A stretch of 64,000 nt of DNA from Alteromonas confluentis (GCF_001757105.1 NZ_MDHN01000029.1:423771-487770); one strand, 5' to 3'; positions 1 to 7,371 are shown, counted from the first letter of the stretch. Notes: generated by a model not told the origin, from the letters alone. Program-made: numbers and translations.

Positions 1-1
1 C

Positions 2-160
2 CTGCACCTATCCGATGTGAAGGGCATGGTTCAAGACAGATTGAAGTTCACGGATATAGAAGAAAAGCTTAAGCCCGGACAAATGTTCTATACTGCAGAT
101 GAGGCCATGACAGTGCTTAGATCCGGTAAATCCACGTTTATTCAGGAGGGAGCATGCTAA
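2..160 (+). CDS. C-terminal end of an unidentified protein (partial)
   Basis: An open frame runs from the left edge to TAA at 158-160 and gives about 52 residues ending in FIQEGAC. It contains a charged stretch (DIEEKLKPGQ) and no membrane segment. The stop overlaps the ATG of the next gene by 7 bases, which supports a real translationally coupled gene pair. The visible tail is too short to assign a family. Confidence 0.55.
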   Translation: MHLSDVKGMVQDRLKFTDIEEKLKPGQMFYTADEAMTVLRSGKSTFIQEGAC

Positions 161-405
161 GGATTTTAATCGCAGTATTCTGGCTCATCAGCTTTATAGC
201 CATTTTTGCTACGCCCTTTCCGGGCTATTTTGCCGTAATCACAGCGATGATAACGGTGGCAGTGTTCTTCTTCCCCATCAGCTACGGTAGTCGAGAGGAA
301 GTGCAATTATCTTCTCAGACTCCGCTGAAAATGATTGCTTCACCGATACCGTATTTGTTTTTAGCGGCTTTAGGTGTTGGCGTGTTCTTTGTTTGGTTCA
401 GATAG
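154..405 (+). CDS. Small two-helix inner-membrane protein
   Basis: This 83-residue protein has two hydrophobic segments, at about residues 3-42 (long, probably split by PFPGYF) and 60-81 (YLFLAALGVGVFFVWF). A short soluble stretch with charged residues (SREEVQLSSQ) lies between them. The ATG follows a strong GGAGGGAG Shine-Dalgarno at 145-152 and overlaps the end of the upstream gene, so the two are probably co-transcribed. I do not recognise the family. It is likely an inner-membrane accessory to the truncated upstream gene. Confidence 0.55.
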   Translation: MLRILIAVFWLISFIAIFATPFPGYFAVITAMITVAVFFFPISYGSREEVQLSSQTPLKMIASPIPYLFLAALGVGVFFVWFR

Positions 406-478
406 CAGCTACGCCTCCAATCCCGGAAAAGTGCCATAAGGCCTGATGAATTAAACCACGCATATCGAAGTGACAAAG

Positions 479-1321
479 TCACTGCGGCCTGTCTGCCGCC
501 GGTCGCACATGCATAAAGCTGGCAAAACGGGGTAAGCCTTTCTTCGTTTTGCCATAAAACTTATAGGTTACCCAACTGCCGATTGGTGGCGGATTCAACC
601 GCTCTGCATTAGTGAACCCGCTGCCAATTTTAAATTGCAGACCGCTACGCCCCTCCACCAGCAAGGATCCCATCATGCCCGCGTACTTGCCTTTGCCCGG
701 CAAATACTCAATCACCCGCGCCTCATCATCTTCAAAGCGCTTTGCCTTCAGCAAGTATTCGCTGCGGCCATCCTGATAACGTGCCTCGCGATGATGTAAC
801 ATCAGCCCTTCCCCGCCCGCTTTAACCACCTCATCTAGCCGCTGCTCAAACTCCGCTTCCGACGACACCGTGAATTGTGGAATGAGCTGCAGCGTTTGGG
901 ATTCTGTTTTATTGATGATCCGCTTCATCTGCTCCACGCGCTTCGCAAACGGTGCATTCGATGCCGGTGAATCGAATACCATCAGCCGCACATCCCGCCA
1001 ACGCGCATCCGGCGTTTCGCTCAGCACTATCGACGCAATTCGCTGAAAGTCGTTTCGCTTCGTCCACAGTTCGCCATCGAGCGGTTCAGCAGGCCAGTTC
1101 TGAGTGAACCACACAGGCGCGTGAATACGGTTGCCGTTACGAGTAAGCAATTCAGAGCCCGTCCAGCGAGCACGAATGCCGTCGAGCTTTTCGCTTATGA
1201 GGTAGTTGGAGATGTTTAGATTGTCGTGTTGGTTATAGGTTTTGGGGAGTTGGAGAGGAGCTGCGGCAAGCTCCGCGGGTAAAGTTAATGCCAGTAATAT
1301 AGTAAAAAAAATAGTGAGCAT
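479..1321 (-). CDS. ligE: Secreted ATP-dependent DNA ligase (LigE type)
   Basis: This 280-residue protein is a minimal ATP-dependent DNA ligase with an N-terminal signal peptide (hydrophobic residues 3-20, cleavage likely after AELAAA), so it should act in the periplasm. The nucleotidyltransferase motif I is KLDGIRARW at about residues 44-52, where the lysine is adenylylated. Later motifs are LMVFDSP (III), GGEGLMLHH (IV) and LLKAK (V). The C-terminal 75 residues (FKIGSGFT, WVTYKFYGKTKKGLPRFASF) form the OB-fold. No Zn finger or extra DNA-binding domain is present, as is usual for LigE. Family members have been linked to natural DNA uptake and extracellular DNA, but the role here is inferred. 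The ATG is preceded by GGAG. Confidence 0.9.
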   Translation of the reverse strand: MLTIFFTILLALTLPAELAAAPLQLPKTYNQHDNLNISNYLISEKLDGIRARWTGSELLTRNGNRIHAPVWFTQNWPAEPLDGELWTKRNDFQRIASIVLSETPDARWRDVRLMVFDSPASNAPFAKRVEQMKRIINKTESQTLQLIPQFTVSSEAEFEQRLDEVVKAGGEGLMLHHREARYQDGRSEYLLKAKRFEDDEARVIEYLPGKGKYAGMMGSLLVEGRSGLQFKIGSGFTNAERLNPPPIGSWVTYKFYGKTKKGLPRFASFMHVRPAADRPQ

Positions 1322-1342
1322 TTTTTGGCTCCGGAGTCGTGC

Positions 1343-1714
1343 TTATATCGAGCTCGGGCCAGCTTGCCCTGATATAGCGCGACGCATCTTATTCACCTGA
1401 AAGCGCTCGCAGTGAATTTTGATACATTCGCCCGTACGCAGCCTCAGAACGAAGCCAAAACTATTGGTCTGCTCTATATCAGAGACCTCATTAAGCTTCA
1501 CATGTTGCCGTGCAGAGAATACTCTGTAATCAATTAATTCACCGTTCTGAATAGAAATTCGCGCTCTTAATAACCACAGGAAAAACAGCGACAACAACAA
1601 TACAAATTGAAACTCAGTCATTGGTTGATTATCTATGAGAATGCTGACGGTCTTGATGATGAGTGCTAGCAAAAGAACGTAAGAGCAAACCAGATATTTT
1701 CTTATAAGCACAAT
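1343..1714 (-). CDS. Small membrane protein with PH-like C-terminal domain
   Basis: The protein has two hydrophobic segments (YVLLLALIIKTVSILI and FQFVLLLSLFFLWLL) followed by a soluble beta-rich tail (LIDYRVFSARQHVKLNEV, FVLRLRTGECIKI). That layout resembles the bacterial PH-domain/YcxB-like membrane proteins. The frame is open from a TTG at 1726, but no Shine-Dalgarno precedes it. A GTG at 1714 has GGAG nine bases upstream, so I place the start there, giving about 123 residues. It sits 21 bases upstream of ligE on the same strand and may be co-transcribed with it. Family assignment is weak. Confidence 0.5.
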   Translation of the reverse strand: MVLIRKYLVCSYVLLLALIIKTVSILIDNQPMTEFQFVLLLSLFFLWLLRARISIQNGELIDYRVFSARQHVKLNEVSDIEQTNSFGFVLRLRTGECIKIHCERFQVNKMRRAISGQAGPSSI

Positions 1715-1726
1715 GTTAAGCTCCAA

Positions 1727-2166
1727 AACGAAAGTGTTTCACTTTATAAACGCGAAGCTATGCATGAGAAAGGATGCAACCTTTTTGCTCAAAGCAATCC
1801 ATTTGGAGAATCGATTTTCATAACATAGCTTAGTTCAAAGGCATTCGTGCAAGCATCACCACCTGATACCTGATTGACTTCATTCGTATCTAAAGTTTTC
1901 ATAACGTTCCTTATCTTATTTTCAAATTCCTTCTCATGAAGGCAAGATCGAGTTTACCGATAAGCATTCGTTTGCAAACTGCACTCAGGGAGTGTTTGTT
2001 GATTGGCGCAATTTTCTCTGTAGTCGCTGAATAACAGATCGTCTGGCTTTGGTTTATAAAAAAGGGAGCTCCATGAAGCTGAGAAAAAATAACTATTATA
2101 GAAACTTACCATTCTTCCAGTTGCTGGAAGTCTTTTATGCAGTATCTATTGAGTGTGGTAGTCATC
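1727..2166. other. Gene-poor intergenic region
   Basis: No well-supported gene lies here. A 56-codon frame starting at 2073 behind an AGGGAGC site runs into the end of the DUF3010 gene and through its terminator hairpin, so I do not call it. The region should carry the promoter for the leftward genes. I see no strong sigma-70 site or repeat. Confidence 0.4.
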
Positions 2167-2191
2167 AAAATGAGGCCAGAGAATGGCCTCA
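2167..2191 (-). terminator. Rho-independent terminator of the DUF3010 gene
   Basis: A perfect 8-bp stem, TGAGGCCA / TGGCCTCA, with a 5-base loop (GAGAA) is followed on the minus strand by TTTT. It lies 23 bases past the stop of the leftward gene at 2214. Confidence 0.65.
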
Positions 2192-2213
2192 CGATAAGAA
2201 CAACAACCAAGCG

Positions 2214-2642
2214 CTACATGTGTTGATTGATGTAGGCTAGCGCAGTCTCAAAAGCCGGTTTCTGGAATACCTTTAACCCGGTATCGTTAAAATCGATATA
2301 GGTGCGACTCTCTTTTAATGCCGTTTTTATCTCAGTTGGCGGCATCACGATAACTTCTACACCCGTTAATAGCTCAAGCGCAGCTTCTAATTTGAAACCG
2401 ATGGCGCCACCAGCAAACTTACCCTTCATCGGGCGCTGGCGGATAACGATGATTTCGATTTTATAATCCTGCACCAGTTGAGCGAAAGTTTTCTGAAAAT
2501 ACTTCAGTTCATGGGCGGTAGCCGCTTTTTGCAGGCTCACTTTACGGGTGCGGCATTCAGGCAGGCGAAACATGCCATTATCCAGATTTAGCAGGACGAT
2601 ATTTGCATCATTTGCCGACAGTTCTACACCACATACACGCAT
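2214..2642 (-). CDS. DUF3010 family protein
   Basis: This 142-residue soluble protein matches the DUF3010 family of marine gammaproteobacteria from memory. The N-terminus MRVCGVELSANDANIVLL and the segment IEIIVIRQRPMKGKFAGGAIGFKLEAAL fit an RNase H/RuvC-like fold: a first strand with an acidic residue, then a central strand. Its biochemical role is unknown. It is a single-gene unit with its own terminator and forms the left border of the accessory island. ATG start at 2642. Confidence 0.75.
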   Translation of the reverse strand: MRVCGVELSANDANIVLLNLDNGMFRLPECRTRKVSLQKAATAHELKYFQKTFAQLVQDYKIEIIVIRQRPMKGKFAGGAIGFKLEAALELLTGVEVIVMPPTEIKTALKESRTYIDFNDTGLKVFQKPAFETALAYINQHM

Positions 2643-2688
2643 TAAAAAGCTCCGCTATTAAATTAGAGCTTAGAGTATATCGGATTTG

Positions 2689-2720
2689 CTGGTTTGGGGC
2701 TGGTTTTTCTGGTTTGGGGC
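2689..2720. repeat. Short direct repeat CTGGTTTGGGGC x2
   Basis: Two identical 12-bp copies lie at 2689-2700 and 2709-2720, one 20-bp step apart, in the AT-rich gap between the DUF3010 gene and the methyltransferase. They are at the presumed left side of the accessory island. Function unknown; it may be a recombination scar or a binding site. Confidence 0.4.
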
Positions 2721-2797
2721 CTGTCTTTTTACCTCGTTTGACCAGCTGAGCTAGTAATGATTGTAGACAGGGTGAATAGCATAAACAGCAATGAAGA

Positions 2798-2825
2798 AAT
2801 GCTTTAGTATGAAAGTTAAAGCATT
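2798..2825. promoter_or_regulatory. Inverted repeat upstream of the methyltransferase
   Basis: AATGCTTTA (2798-2806) and TAAAGCATT (2817-2825) form a perfect 9-bp inverted repeat with a 10-base spacer. The right arm ends 15 bases before the methyltransferase ATG. Position and symmetry fit an operator or an RNA hairpin in the leader. Which one cannot be decided from the sequence. Confidence 0.4.
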
Positions 2826-2840
2826 ACGGTATTTCTATTC

Positions 2841-3446
2841 ATGGACGAAACGATTTCATACTACAGCCAGAACGCAGAGCACTTTCAACAACTTTATGAT
2901 TCTGTTGAAGCCGAGAGCGTGCACGCAAGCTGGAGCCACATTCTCAAAGAAAAAGAACCCGGAGTTGCATTGGATGTAGGTGCCGGAAGTGGACGTGACG
3001 CAAGATGGCTTGCATCGCTAGGCTGGAAGGTTGTGGCAGTTGAGCCGGCGGAGGAGTTACGAAATCGGGCAAGCATTGCTGCTTGTCATAACATTGAATG
3101 GAGTCCAGCATGTTTACCCGATCTTGTAGAGCTGCCATACGGAGCTACTTCGTTCGATCTCATACTTCTTTCTGCCGTGTGGATGCATATTCCACCATCT
3201 TTACGGTGTAAAACTTTTACTCGCTTAGTAGAGTTACTTTCCAGAGATGGTCTTATAATTATAAGCCTACGCTACGGCCCTGATGATCCTCAAAGACCTA
3301 TGTATGAGGTAAGCGTAGATGAAATTCAGCGTCTATCTGGCGCCACTGATACTGTAACTGAATCCATAACACGAACTAATGTTCAAGATGATCTTGGGCG
3401 AGATACGATCACCTGGCAAACTATAAAAATTAGTAAACATGCATAA
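2841..3446 (+). CDS. Class I SAM-dependent methyltransferase
   Basis: This 201-residue protein has a Rossmann methyltransferase core. Motif I is LDVGAGSGRDARWLASLGW at about residues 43-61, with the acidic end of beta-2 in VVAVEPAEEL. A motif IV-like stretch is FDLILLSAVWMHIP. No DNA-methyltransferase signature (DPPY/NPPY or PCQ) is present, so DNA modification is not supported. It resembles small TehB/UbiE-like methyltransferases of unknown substrate. Its stop abuts the stop of the convergent HNH endonuclease with zero spacing. That pairing, beside phage remnants, may be functional or just accessory-gene packing. Confidence 0.8.
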   Translation: MDETISYYSQNAEHFQQLYDSVEAESVHASWSHILKEKEPGVALDVGAGSGRDARWLASLGWKVVAVEPAEELRNRASIAACHNIEWSPACLPDLVELPYGATSFDLILLSAVWMHIPPSLRCKTFTRLVELLSRDGLIIISLRYGPDDPQRPMYEVSVDEIQRLSGATDTVTESITRTNVQDDLGRDTITWQTIKISKHA

Positions 3447-4577
3447 TTAGCCTCGAAATAATATTTCTCGGTGGTACGCAAGGTACTCGCGACTGTTTGC
3501 ATTAACTTTAAGTTTGCCCGTTGCCTCTATACCCAGTCTTGTATATTCCTCTAACTCATCAGAGATCATGATTTCTCCGCTGTCAGCGAACGTTATATAG
3601 GCCTTATCAAAGGCTTTGTCGACGTTAGCCACTAACAAAAGGCCATTATACTTATCAAGCTTTTCTTCTTCAGATGAATCACGCCAAGGTTTTATGTGCG
3701 AGGCAATTAAGAAATCTCTATTTTCAATTCCTGTTAGTGCACATTTCCCCCACAAATCAATGAGGTCTTGTCTATACTTACCCTGCCCGATTCGGGTCTT
3801 TACCAAAACAGCTTTCTCTGTCGGAGTTTTGGTATCGTCTTGAAGTATATTTTCAATGTCATCCTGTAGCTGCACTTGAGTGGTATCGAGCAAAAAGTCT
3901 TCATAGGCTTTGAGAGCAGATGAGTACATTCTTTGCTCTATGAAATCACGCTCCTTAAATATCTCGGTTTCACACAACATCAGTTCCATACGCTTCAGTT
4001 CTCGAACAGAGCTTATTTCAAATAGCGAATTTGCTCCTCGGCCTAACGTATTCAACCAATTTGGCATCGTGATTTTTAATGCCGTGGTAAAGTTTTGTGC
4101 AGTTTCGTTGCTTTTTCCAATTTCAACCGCCCAGCGTTGGAACTGTTCGCCTAATTCAGAAAAATTTTGACTCAAGCACTGACGCAGAGTATTCCGGTTT
4201 TTTTCATCCTGAAGAAGTGCAAAAAGGTCATCGTTTAAATAAGCATATTCGATATACGTACCTATTGATTTATCACTAACTGAAAATTTCTTATTTGTAG
4301 ATCCAGACTTCAGCTTATGATGCCAAAAGCTAGCGCTTCGAAGATGATAAAAAGGTAGAAAAGGACTATTTTTGTCGGCATCAGCACGGAACTTCTCAAA
4401 ATGATAAGTGAATCGTTCCTTTAGGGCTTGATCGTAGAAAATTTCATTGTTAACGATATGCCTGTCTTCAATCAGGTCAAACACTGCGAATAGCAAGCAA
4501 ACTTTATGAGGCTTAGCCCGACCAGACGACCTGTCCACGTTCAATTTCTTAAATTCATCCAGATATACTTCAAACAT
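3447..4577 (-). CDS. HNH endonuclease with N-terminal sulfur-binding-like domain
   Basis: This 376-residue protein ends in an HNH_2-type nuclease domain at about residues 275-335: CALTGIENRDFLIASHIKPW, then NGLLLVANVDKAFD, with His in ASHIKPW and the N...D..FD pattern typical of the family. The N-terminal about 100 residues (GRAKPHKVCLLFAVFDLI ... PFLPFYHLRSASFWH) resemble the sulfur-binding domain of ScoMcrA-type nucleases that sense phosphorothioate or otherwise modified DNA. That link is from memory and tentative. The middle (about 120-240) is helical and unrecognised. The architecture fits a modification-dependent restriction enzyme. It is transcribed toward the methyltransferase gene. 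Confidence 0.75.
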   Translation of the reverse strand: MFEVYLDEFKKLNVDRSSGRAKPHKVCLLFAVFDLIEDRHIVNNEIFYDQALKERFTYHFEKFRADADKNSPFLPFYHLRSASFWHHKLKSGSTNKKFSVSDKSIGTYIEYAYLNDDLFALLQDEKNRNTLRQCLSQNFSELGEQFQRWAVEIGKSNETAQNFTTALKITMPNWLNTLGRGANSLFEISSVRELKRMELMLCETEIFKERDFIEQRMYSSALKAYEDFLLDTTQVQLQDDIENILQDDTKTPTEKAVLVKTRIGQGKYRQDLIDLWGKCALTGIENRDFLIASHIKPWRDSSEEEKLDKYNGLLLVANVDKAFDKAYITFADSGEIMISDELEEYTRLGIEATGKLKVNANSREYLAYHREILFRG

Positions 4578-4680
4578 TCTACAACTTATCCTTGTTCAAG
4601 AACTTCATACCCAGACTCTAAGTTTTTTAACTATTAATCAAGAAATAACATGATGATCTCTTATCTCTACGCGATGAAAC

Positions 4681-4700
4681 GCATCTAAACGAGTAGATGC
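4681..4700. repeat. Small hairpin GCATCTA/TAGATGC
   Basis: A perfect 7-bp inverted repeat with a 6-base loop lies just before the first gpA-like fragment. The rest of the gap 4578-4696 between the HNH gene and the phage remnant is AT-rich and shows no gene. It must contain the HNH promoter. Confidence 0.35.
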
Positions 4701-4873
4701 TTAGGCGAGTTGTTGGGGTATTTGACGCCATATACGAAGCAGCCGACAGTGGCGACTGGGCTAAGTTTGTAGAGCTAATGGGCGGCGTATTTTGCAAACG
4801 CGACGAACAGCCAATCAGACCGCTTTATCAAGAGAAGGTTAACGAAGTATAGAGCGACAATAAACTTGGACGG

Positions 4874-4921
4874 TTGAGCGACATCCGGTCAAGTTAATTG
4901 ACGCCAGACCGGACCGCTCAA
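4874..4921. repeat. Imperfect 48-bp palindrome inside the gpA relic
   Basis: TTGAGCG (4874-4880) pairs with CGCTCAA (4915-4921) and TCCGGTC (4884-4890) pairs with GACCGGA (4907-4913) around a 16-base loop. The block lies exactly where the gpA-like reading frame is interrupted. It could be a small palindromic insertion or the remains of a regulatory hairpin. Confidence 0.5.
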
Positions 4922-5065
4922 GATAGTTGACGTTCTATAACGAAGAAACCGGTGAAATAAAGCAAAGTTACTTTGACGGGGTGATCACCCTCGCATTAAA
5001 AGGTGTGCAACATGCAGATAGAGAAATCATCACCCGCACGAATGGCGCATTGAACATCAGGCCAA

Positions 5066-5094
5066 AAGAGCCGCATAACGGCTCTTCTGCTTTT
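5066..5094 (+). terminator. Terminator-like hairpin in the gpA relic
   Basis: AAGAGCCG / CGGCTCTT form an 8-bp stem with a 5-base loop followed by CTGCTTTT. It overlaps the relic's coding tail. If active, it would insulate the downstream three-gene operon from upstream transcription. Confidence 0.45.
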
Positions 5095-5180
5095 ACTTGG
5101 AGTTCTGTAAATAAGTGTACTAGGTTTAATTTCAATAAAAAAACATATATTCTTTTATTTTTTGTCTGAGAGGACGCATT

Positions 5181-6260
5181 GTGACGATGAGCCGAGTTAC
5201 ACCTGATAAATTACACAAAGCAGAAGAGATAGCATCGTGCCTTCAGGATATGGGCTATAGCATCAATTTCGCTAGAAATGTGTTATTTGGGGTATGTGGG
5301 GTTACAGGCAATAGTTGGGAGAACCTTATAGCTGCAGCATCGGGGACTCCACCTTCTCACCTCCCTGAGCTTAATGATGTCTTTCAGCAAATACTCATAG
5401 TCGGAGCTAAAATTTTCTTTCTATATGAACTTGATTCAACTCAATCCAAGAAAATAGAGAAATTTCTTAAGAGTGCAAAATCGGAAGATTCTATATTCTT
5501 AGCTAGTTACCCATTTCTTACAAATGACCAAGATTTGGCTACTGCTCCTCGTACCAATCAGATTATTAGTAAACTCACCTATGAAGTAAAAGGTAGCACA
5601 CTAATGACAATGCAGTTTTGTGCCAAGGCTACCTACAGAAAGACTCATGAAGTAGGCTTGAATGAGCTAACTGATGATGCGCGGAGTAGATATGATGAGG
5701 GCGAAGTAGAATCGATTAAAATTACATCGAAACTCAACACCCAGCTGTTCAATTCTGTAGTTTTTAATAAAAATAAAGGCTACCTTTTACTTGGGGCAGA
5801 CACGAGTGAGCTGAGCTCTGCTGCTGATCAAGTCGGTGCTTTGGCTAGATTAAAAAGTGATTTTAAAAAGCTTTCCGGAGTTAGTTTACCTACTCCGAAA
5901 AACCTGTTTCCTAAGATAGAAGAACTCTATCAGAAAAAAACTGGAAGGATTTTAAAGGTAGAGTTTATAACCCCTAGCGATAGTGTAAACTCTTTGGCGA
6001 TTAAGCAAGGAGATAGAGATGTTCGTAACGACTCTTATCATAAAGCAGGGGAACTGGAAGTTGATGCTCTTGAAAAATTCAAAATTCAAAAGGCTTGGGA
6101 CTACATTTTTAGCGAGCATACCCGAATGATATCACCTACAATCACGCTAAATGGTAACAAAAAATGCCTGCACAACGCTGATCCCCTCCGTGAGTTCAGT
6201 GTTAAAGACTGCCCAACCCTCGCATACTTAACTAACATTTTAGAAGATGCCTTTTTCTGA
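5181..6260 (+). CDS. Unrecognised 359-residue protein, first gene of candidate defence operon
   Basis: I do not recognise this family. The protein is soluble, with mixed alpha/beta character and no signal peptide, membrane segment, Walker box or obvious nuclease motif. Visible features are a helical N-terminus (KLHKAEEIASCLQDMGYS), a central beta-rich part (NSVVFNKNKGYLLLGADTSE) and a C-terminal helix-rich region ending in LAYLTNILEDAFF. A GTG start at 5181 has AGAGGA six bases upstream; the in-frame ATG at 5187 is the alternative. The stop overlaps the next gene by 14 bases, so the three genes form one translationally coupled operon. Base composition is clearly more AT-rich than the polysaccharide cluster to the right, consistent with acquisition. 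Confidence 0.7.
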   Translation: MTMSRVTPDKLHKAEEIASCLQDMGYSINFARNVLFGVCGVTGNSWENLIAAASGTPPSHLPELNDVFQQILIVGAKIFFLYELDSTQSKKIEKFLKSAKSEDSIFLASYPFLTNDQDLATAPRTNQIISKLTYEVKGSTLMTMQFCAKATYRKTHEVGLNELTDDARSRYDEGEVESIKITSKLNTQLFNSVVFNKNKGYLLLGADTSELSSAADQVGALARLKSDFKKLSGVSLPTPKNLFPKIEELYQKKTGRILKVEFITPSDSVNSLAIKQGDRDVRNDSYHKAGELEVDALEKFKIQKAWDYIFSEHTRMISPTITLNGNKKCLHNADPLREFSVKDCPTLAYLTNILEDAFF

Positions 6261-6693
6261 GAACTACATGCAGACAAGAGAGGATTGCTTACAAATATTG
6301 CGACAAGATCTGGGTAGCAAGTCTTTCTATCCAGCAGCGGAGCATATCCTCAACTTTCTATTTGCATTAAAAAAATCAGAACTTAGATTCCTACCATTAA
6401 GCCGACTCATGAGAGTGGTTGAGCTAAAGTTTGGAGCAGATTTTTCACAATCTGACATATTTACAATTTCACAATATTTTTGCGGTGAAAGAGTAGCTTT
6501 ACTATCTACAAAATTTGAATTCATAGATCATGAGGACACTTGCTACGAAGTATCTGTAAGCGATGCAATTACAGCTATCAAAACGGGCGAATATTATCAT
6601 CCAGAATATGGATATAGAATTTCCAATCCAGAGCAATCAATTCATATGTTTTTTGTTCCAAGTATTTATTTGAAGAAGCATATTGATGGATAA
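6247..6693 (+). CDS. Unrecognised 148-residue protein, middle gene of candidate defence operon
   Basis: This is a soluble, helix-rich protein of unknown family. Residues about 30-90 (ILNFLFALKKSELRFLPLSR, then DIFTISQYFCGERVALL) could form a winged-helix-like unit, and a short C-terminal beta part follows (YEVSVSDAITAIKTGEYY). That reading is from pattern only. The start is ATG 6247, inside the end of the first gene (14-bp overlap). An ATG at 6268 is the alternative and would sit 7 bases after that stop. It overlaps the third gene by 8 bases. Small middle components with winged-helix folds are common adaptors in multigene defence systems, which is inference here. Confidence 0.65.
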   Translation: MPFSENYMQTREDCLQILRQDLGSKSFYPAAEHILNFLFALKKSELRFLPLSRLMRVVELKFGADFSQSDIFTISQYFCGERVALLSTKFEFIDHEDTCYEVSVSDAITAIKTGEYYHPEYGYRISNPEQSIHMFFVPSIYLKKHIDG

Positions 6694-7345
6694 AATCGCT
6701 GCATTAAAAGCCTTACTCGGCGACGAATTGCATATAGAAGAGCTAATTCGAAATAGTATTAGTAGCTATGATGATTTCATAGAAAGACTATCTTCAGACA
6801 TCGATAATATTGTCGAAGATATGCAGCGTCATCGAGAAAATCATCCGAAAGATACCTTAGAAGATAATTTAACTAATCACATTCTTGCCAACCTCAGAAC
6901 ATTAGGCTATAGCGCAGAACCTGAAAACAAAAGTGGTAATGCTGATATGTGCGTGAAGCGCAAAAATTTTATGTGGCTTGGAGAGGCGAAGAAACATTCA
7001 GGAGACTATCAATATTTAGCCGACGGAATGCATCAGCTTAGTACTCGGTATAGTTTATCAACCCCGTCTGCAAATCATGGAGGTCTCATAATCTACATCC
7101 ATGAAGCAAAAGGAGCGGGCATCTCGAATGAATGGCGAAAAAGGCTTCGTGAGCAAAAATTAATAGGCTTGGAGACTTACAGCGACCTTGAGTTATCTGA
7201 TTGCCGCAAGAATACTTTTTGTTTTCTATCGTCGCACACCCACCACAGCTCAGGCATAAAATATAATGTTCGCCACATCCCTATATTTCTCCACCATGAC
7301 CCAATAGATAAGTCTGCTAGACGGTCAAAAAAAAATCGTAAGTAA
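6686..7345 (+). CDS. PD-(D/E)XK nuclease-like protein, last gene of candidate defence operon
   Basis: This 219-residue protein carries a plausible restriction-endonuclease-fold core. A helix with Glu (TLEDNLTNHILANLRTLGY) is followed by GNADMCV with Asp at about 87, then GEAKKH giving the E-x-K pair at about 100-102, and a downstream Q in DGMHQLSTRY. The order E...D...ExK...Q matches PD-(D/E)XK nucleases. The N-terminal 50 residues are helical and acidic (SSDIDNIVEDMQRH). A basic tail (ARRSKKNRK) could contact nucleic acid. I choose the ATG at 6686 over a TTG one codon upstream. It overlaps the middle gene by 8 bases and is probably the effector of the operon. Confidence 0.7.
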   Translation: MDKIAALKALLGDELHIEELIRNSISSYDDFIERLSSDIDNIVEDMQRHRENHPKDTLEDNLTNHILANLRTLGYSAEPENKSGNADMCVKRKNFMWLGEAKKHSGDYQYLADGMHQLSTRYSLSTPSANHGGLIIYIHEAKGAGISNEWRKRLREQKLIGLETYSDLELSDCRKNTFCFLSSHTHHSSGIKYNVRHIPIFLHHDPIDKSARRSKKNRK

Positions 7346-7349
7346 AACT

Positions 7350-7371
7350 GCTACACATTTGCTACACATTT
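7350..7371. repeat. Tandem 11-bp repeat beside tRNA-Arg, possible integrase arm site
   Basis: GCTACACATTT occurs twice in tandem (7350-7360, 7361-7371), immediately after the nuclease gene and 50 bases from the 3' end of tRNA-Arg. Tandem short repeats of this kind next to a tRNA 3' end resemble arm-type binding sites of tyrosine integrases. No integrase gene and no second copy of the tRNA end were found in the window. Confidence 0.45.

Larger units (their letters stand above)
4697..5169 (+). pseudogene. Broken C-terminus of a P2-like phage replication endonuclease (gpA)
   Basis: Two open fragments read like the end of phage gpA-family rolling-circle initiators. The first (4697-4852) encodes FDAIYEAADSGDWAKFVELM followed by GGVFCKRDEQPIRPLYQEK and stops at TAG 4850-4852. 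The second (from about 4930) encodes NEETGEIKQSYFDG, LKGVQ, IITR, IRPKEP and WSSVNKCTRF, which is the family's conserved C-terminal WxxVNNCT tail. About 75 bases with a large hairpin separate them. The catalytic N-terminal parts (HUH and the two tyrosines) are absent, so this is a decayed relic. It marks the neighbouring DNA as former P2-like prophage or satellite. Confidence 0.75.

Noticed and set aside
2049..2240. 63-codon plus-strand frame with a ribosome site before its internal ATG at 2073
   Set aside because: It runs through the DUF3010 terminator hairpin and into that gene's 3' end, shows no domain or membrane pattern, and looks like chance.
5181..6260. Walker-type ATPase or STAND protein in the first gene of the candidate defence operon
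   Set aside because: No GxxxxGK[ST] motif or other ATPase signature is present, so I leave the function open.
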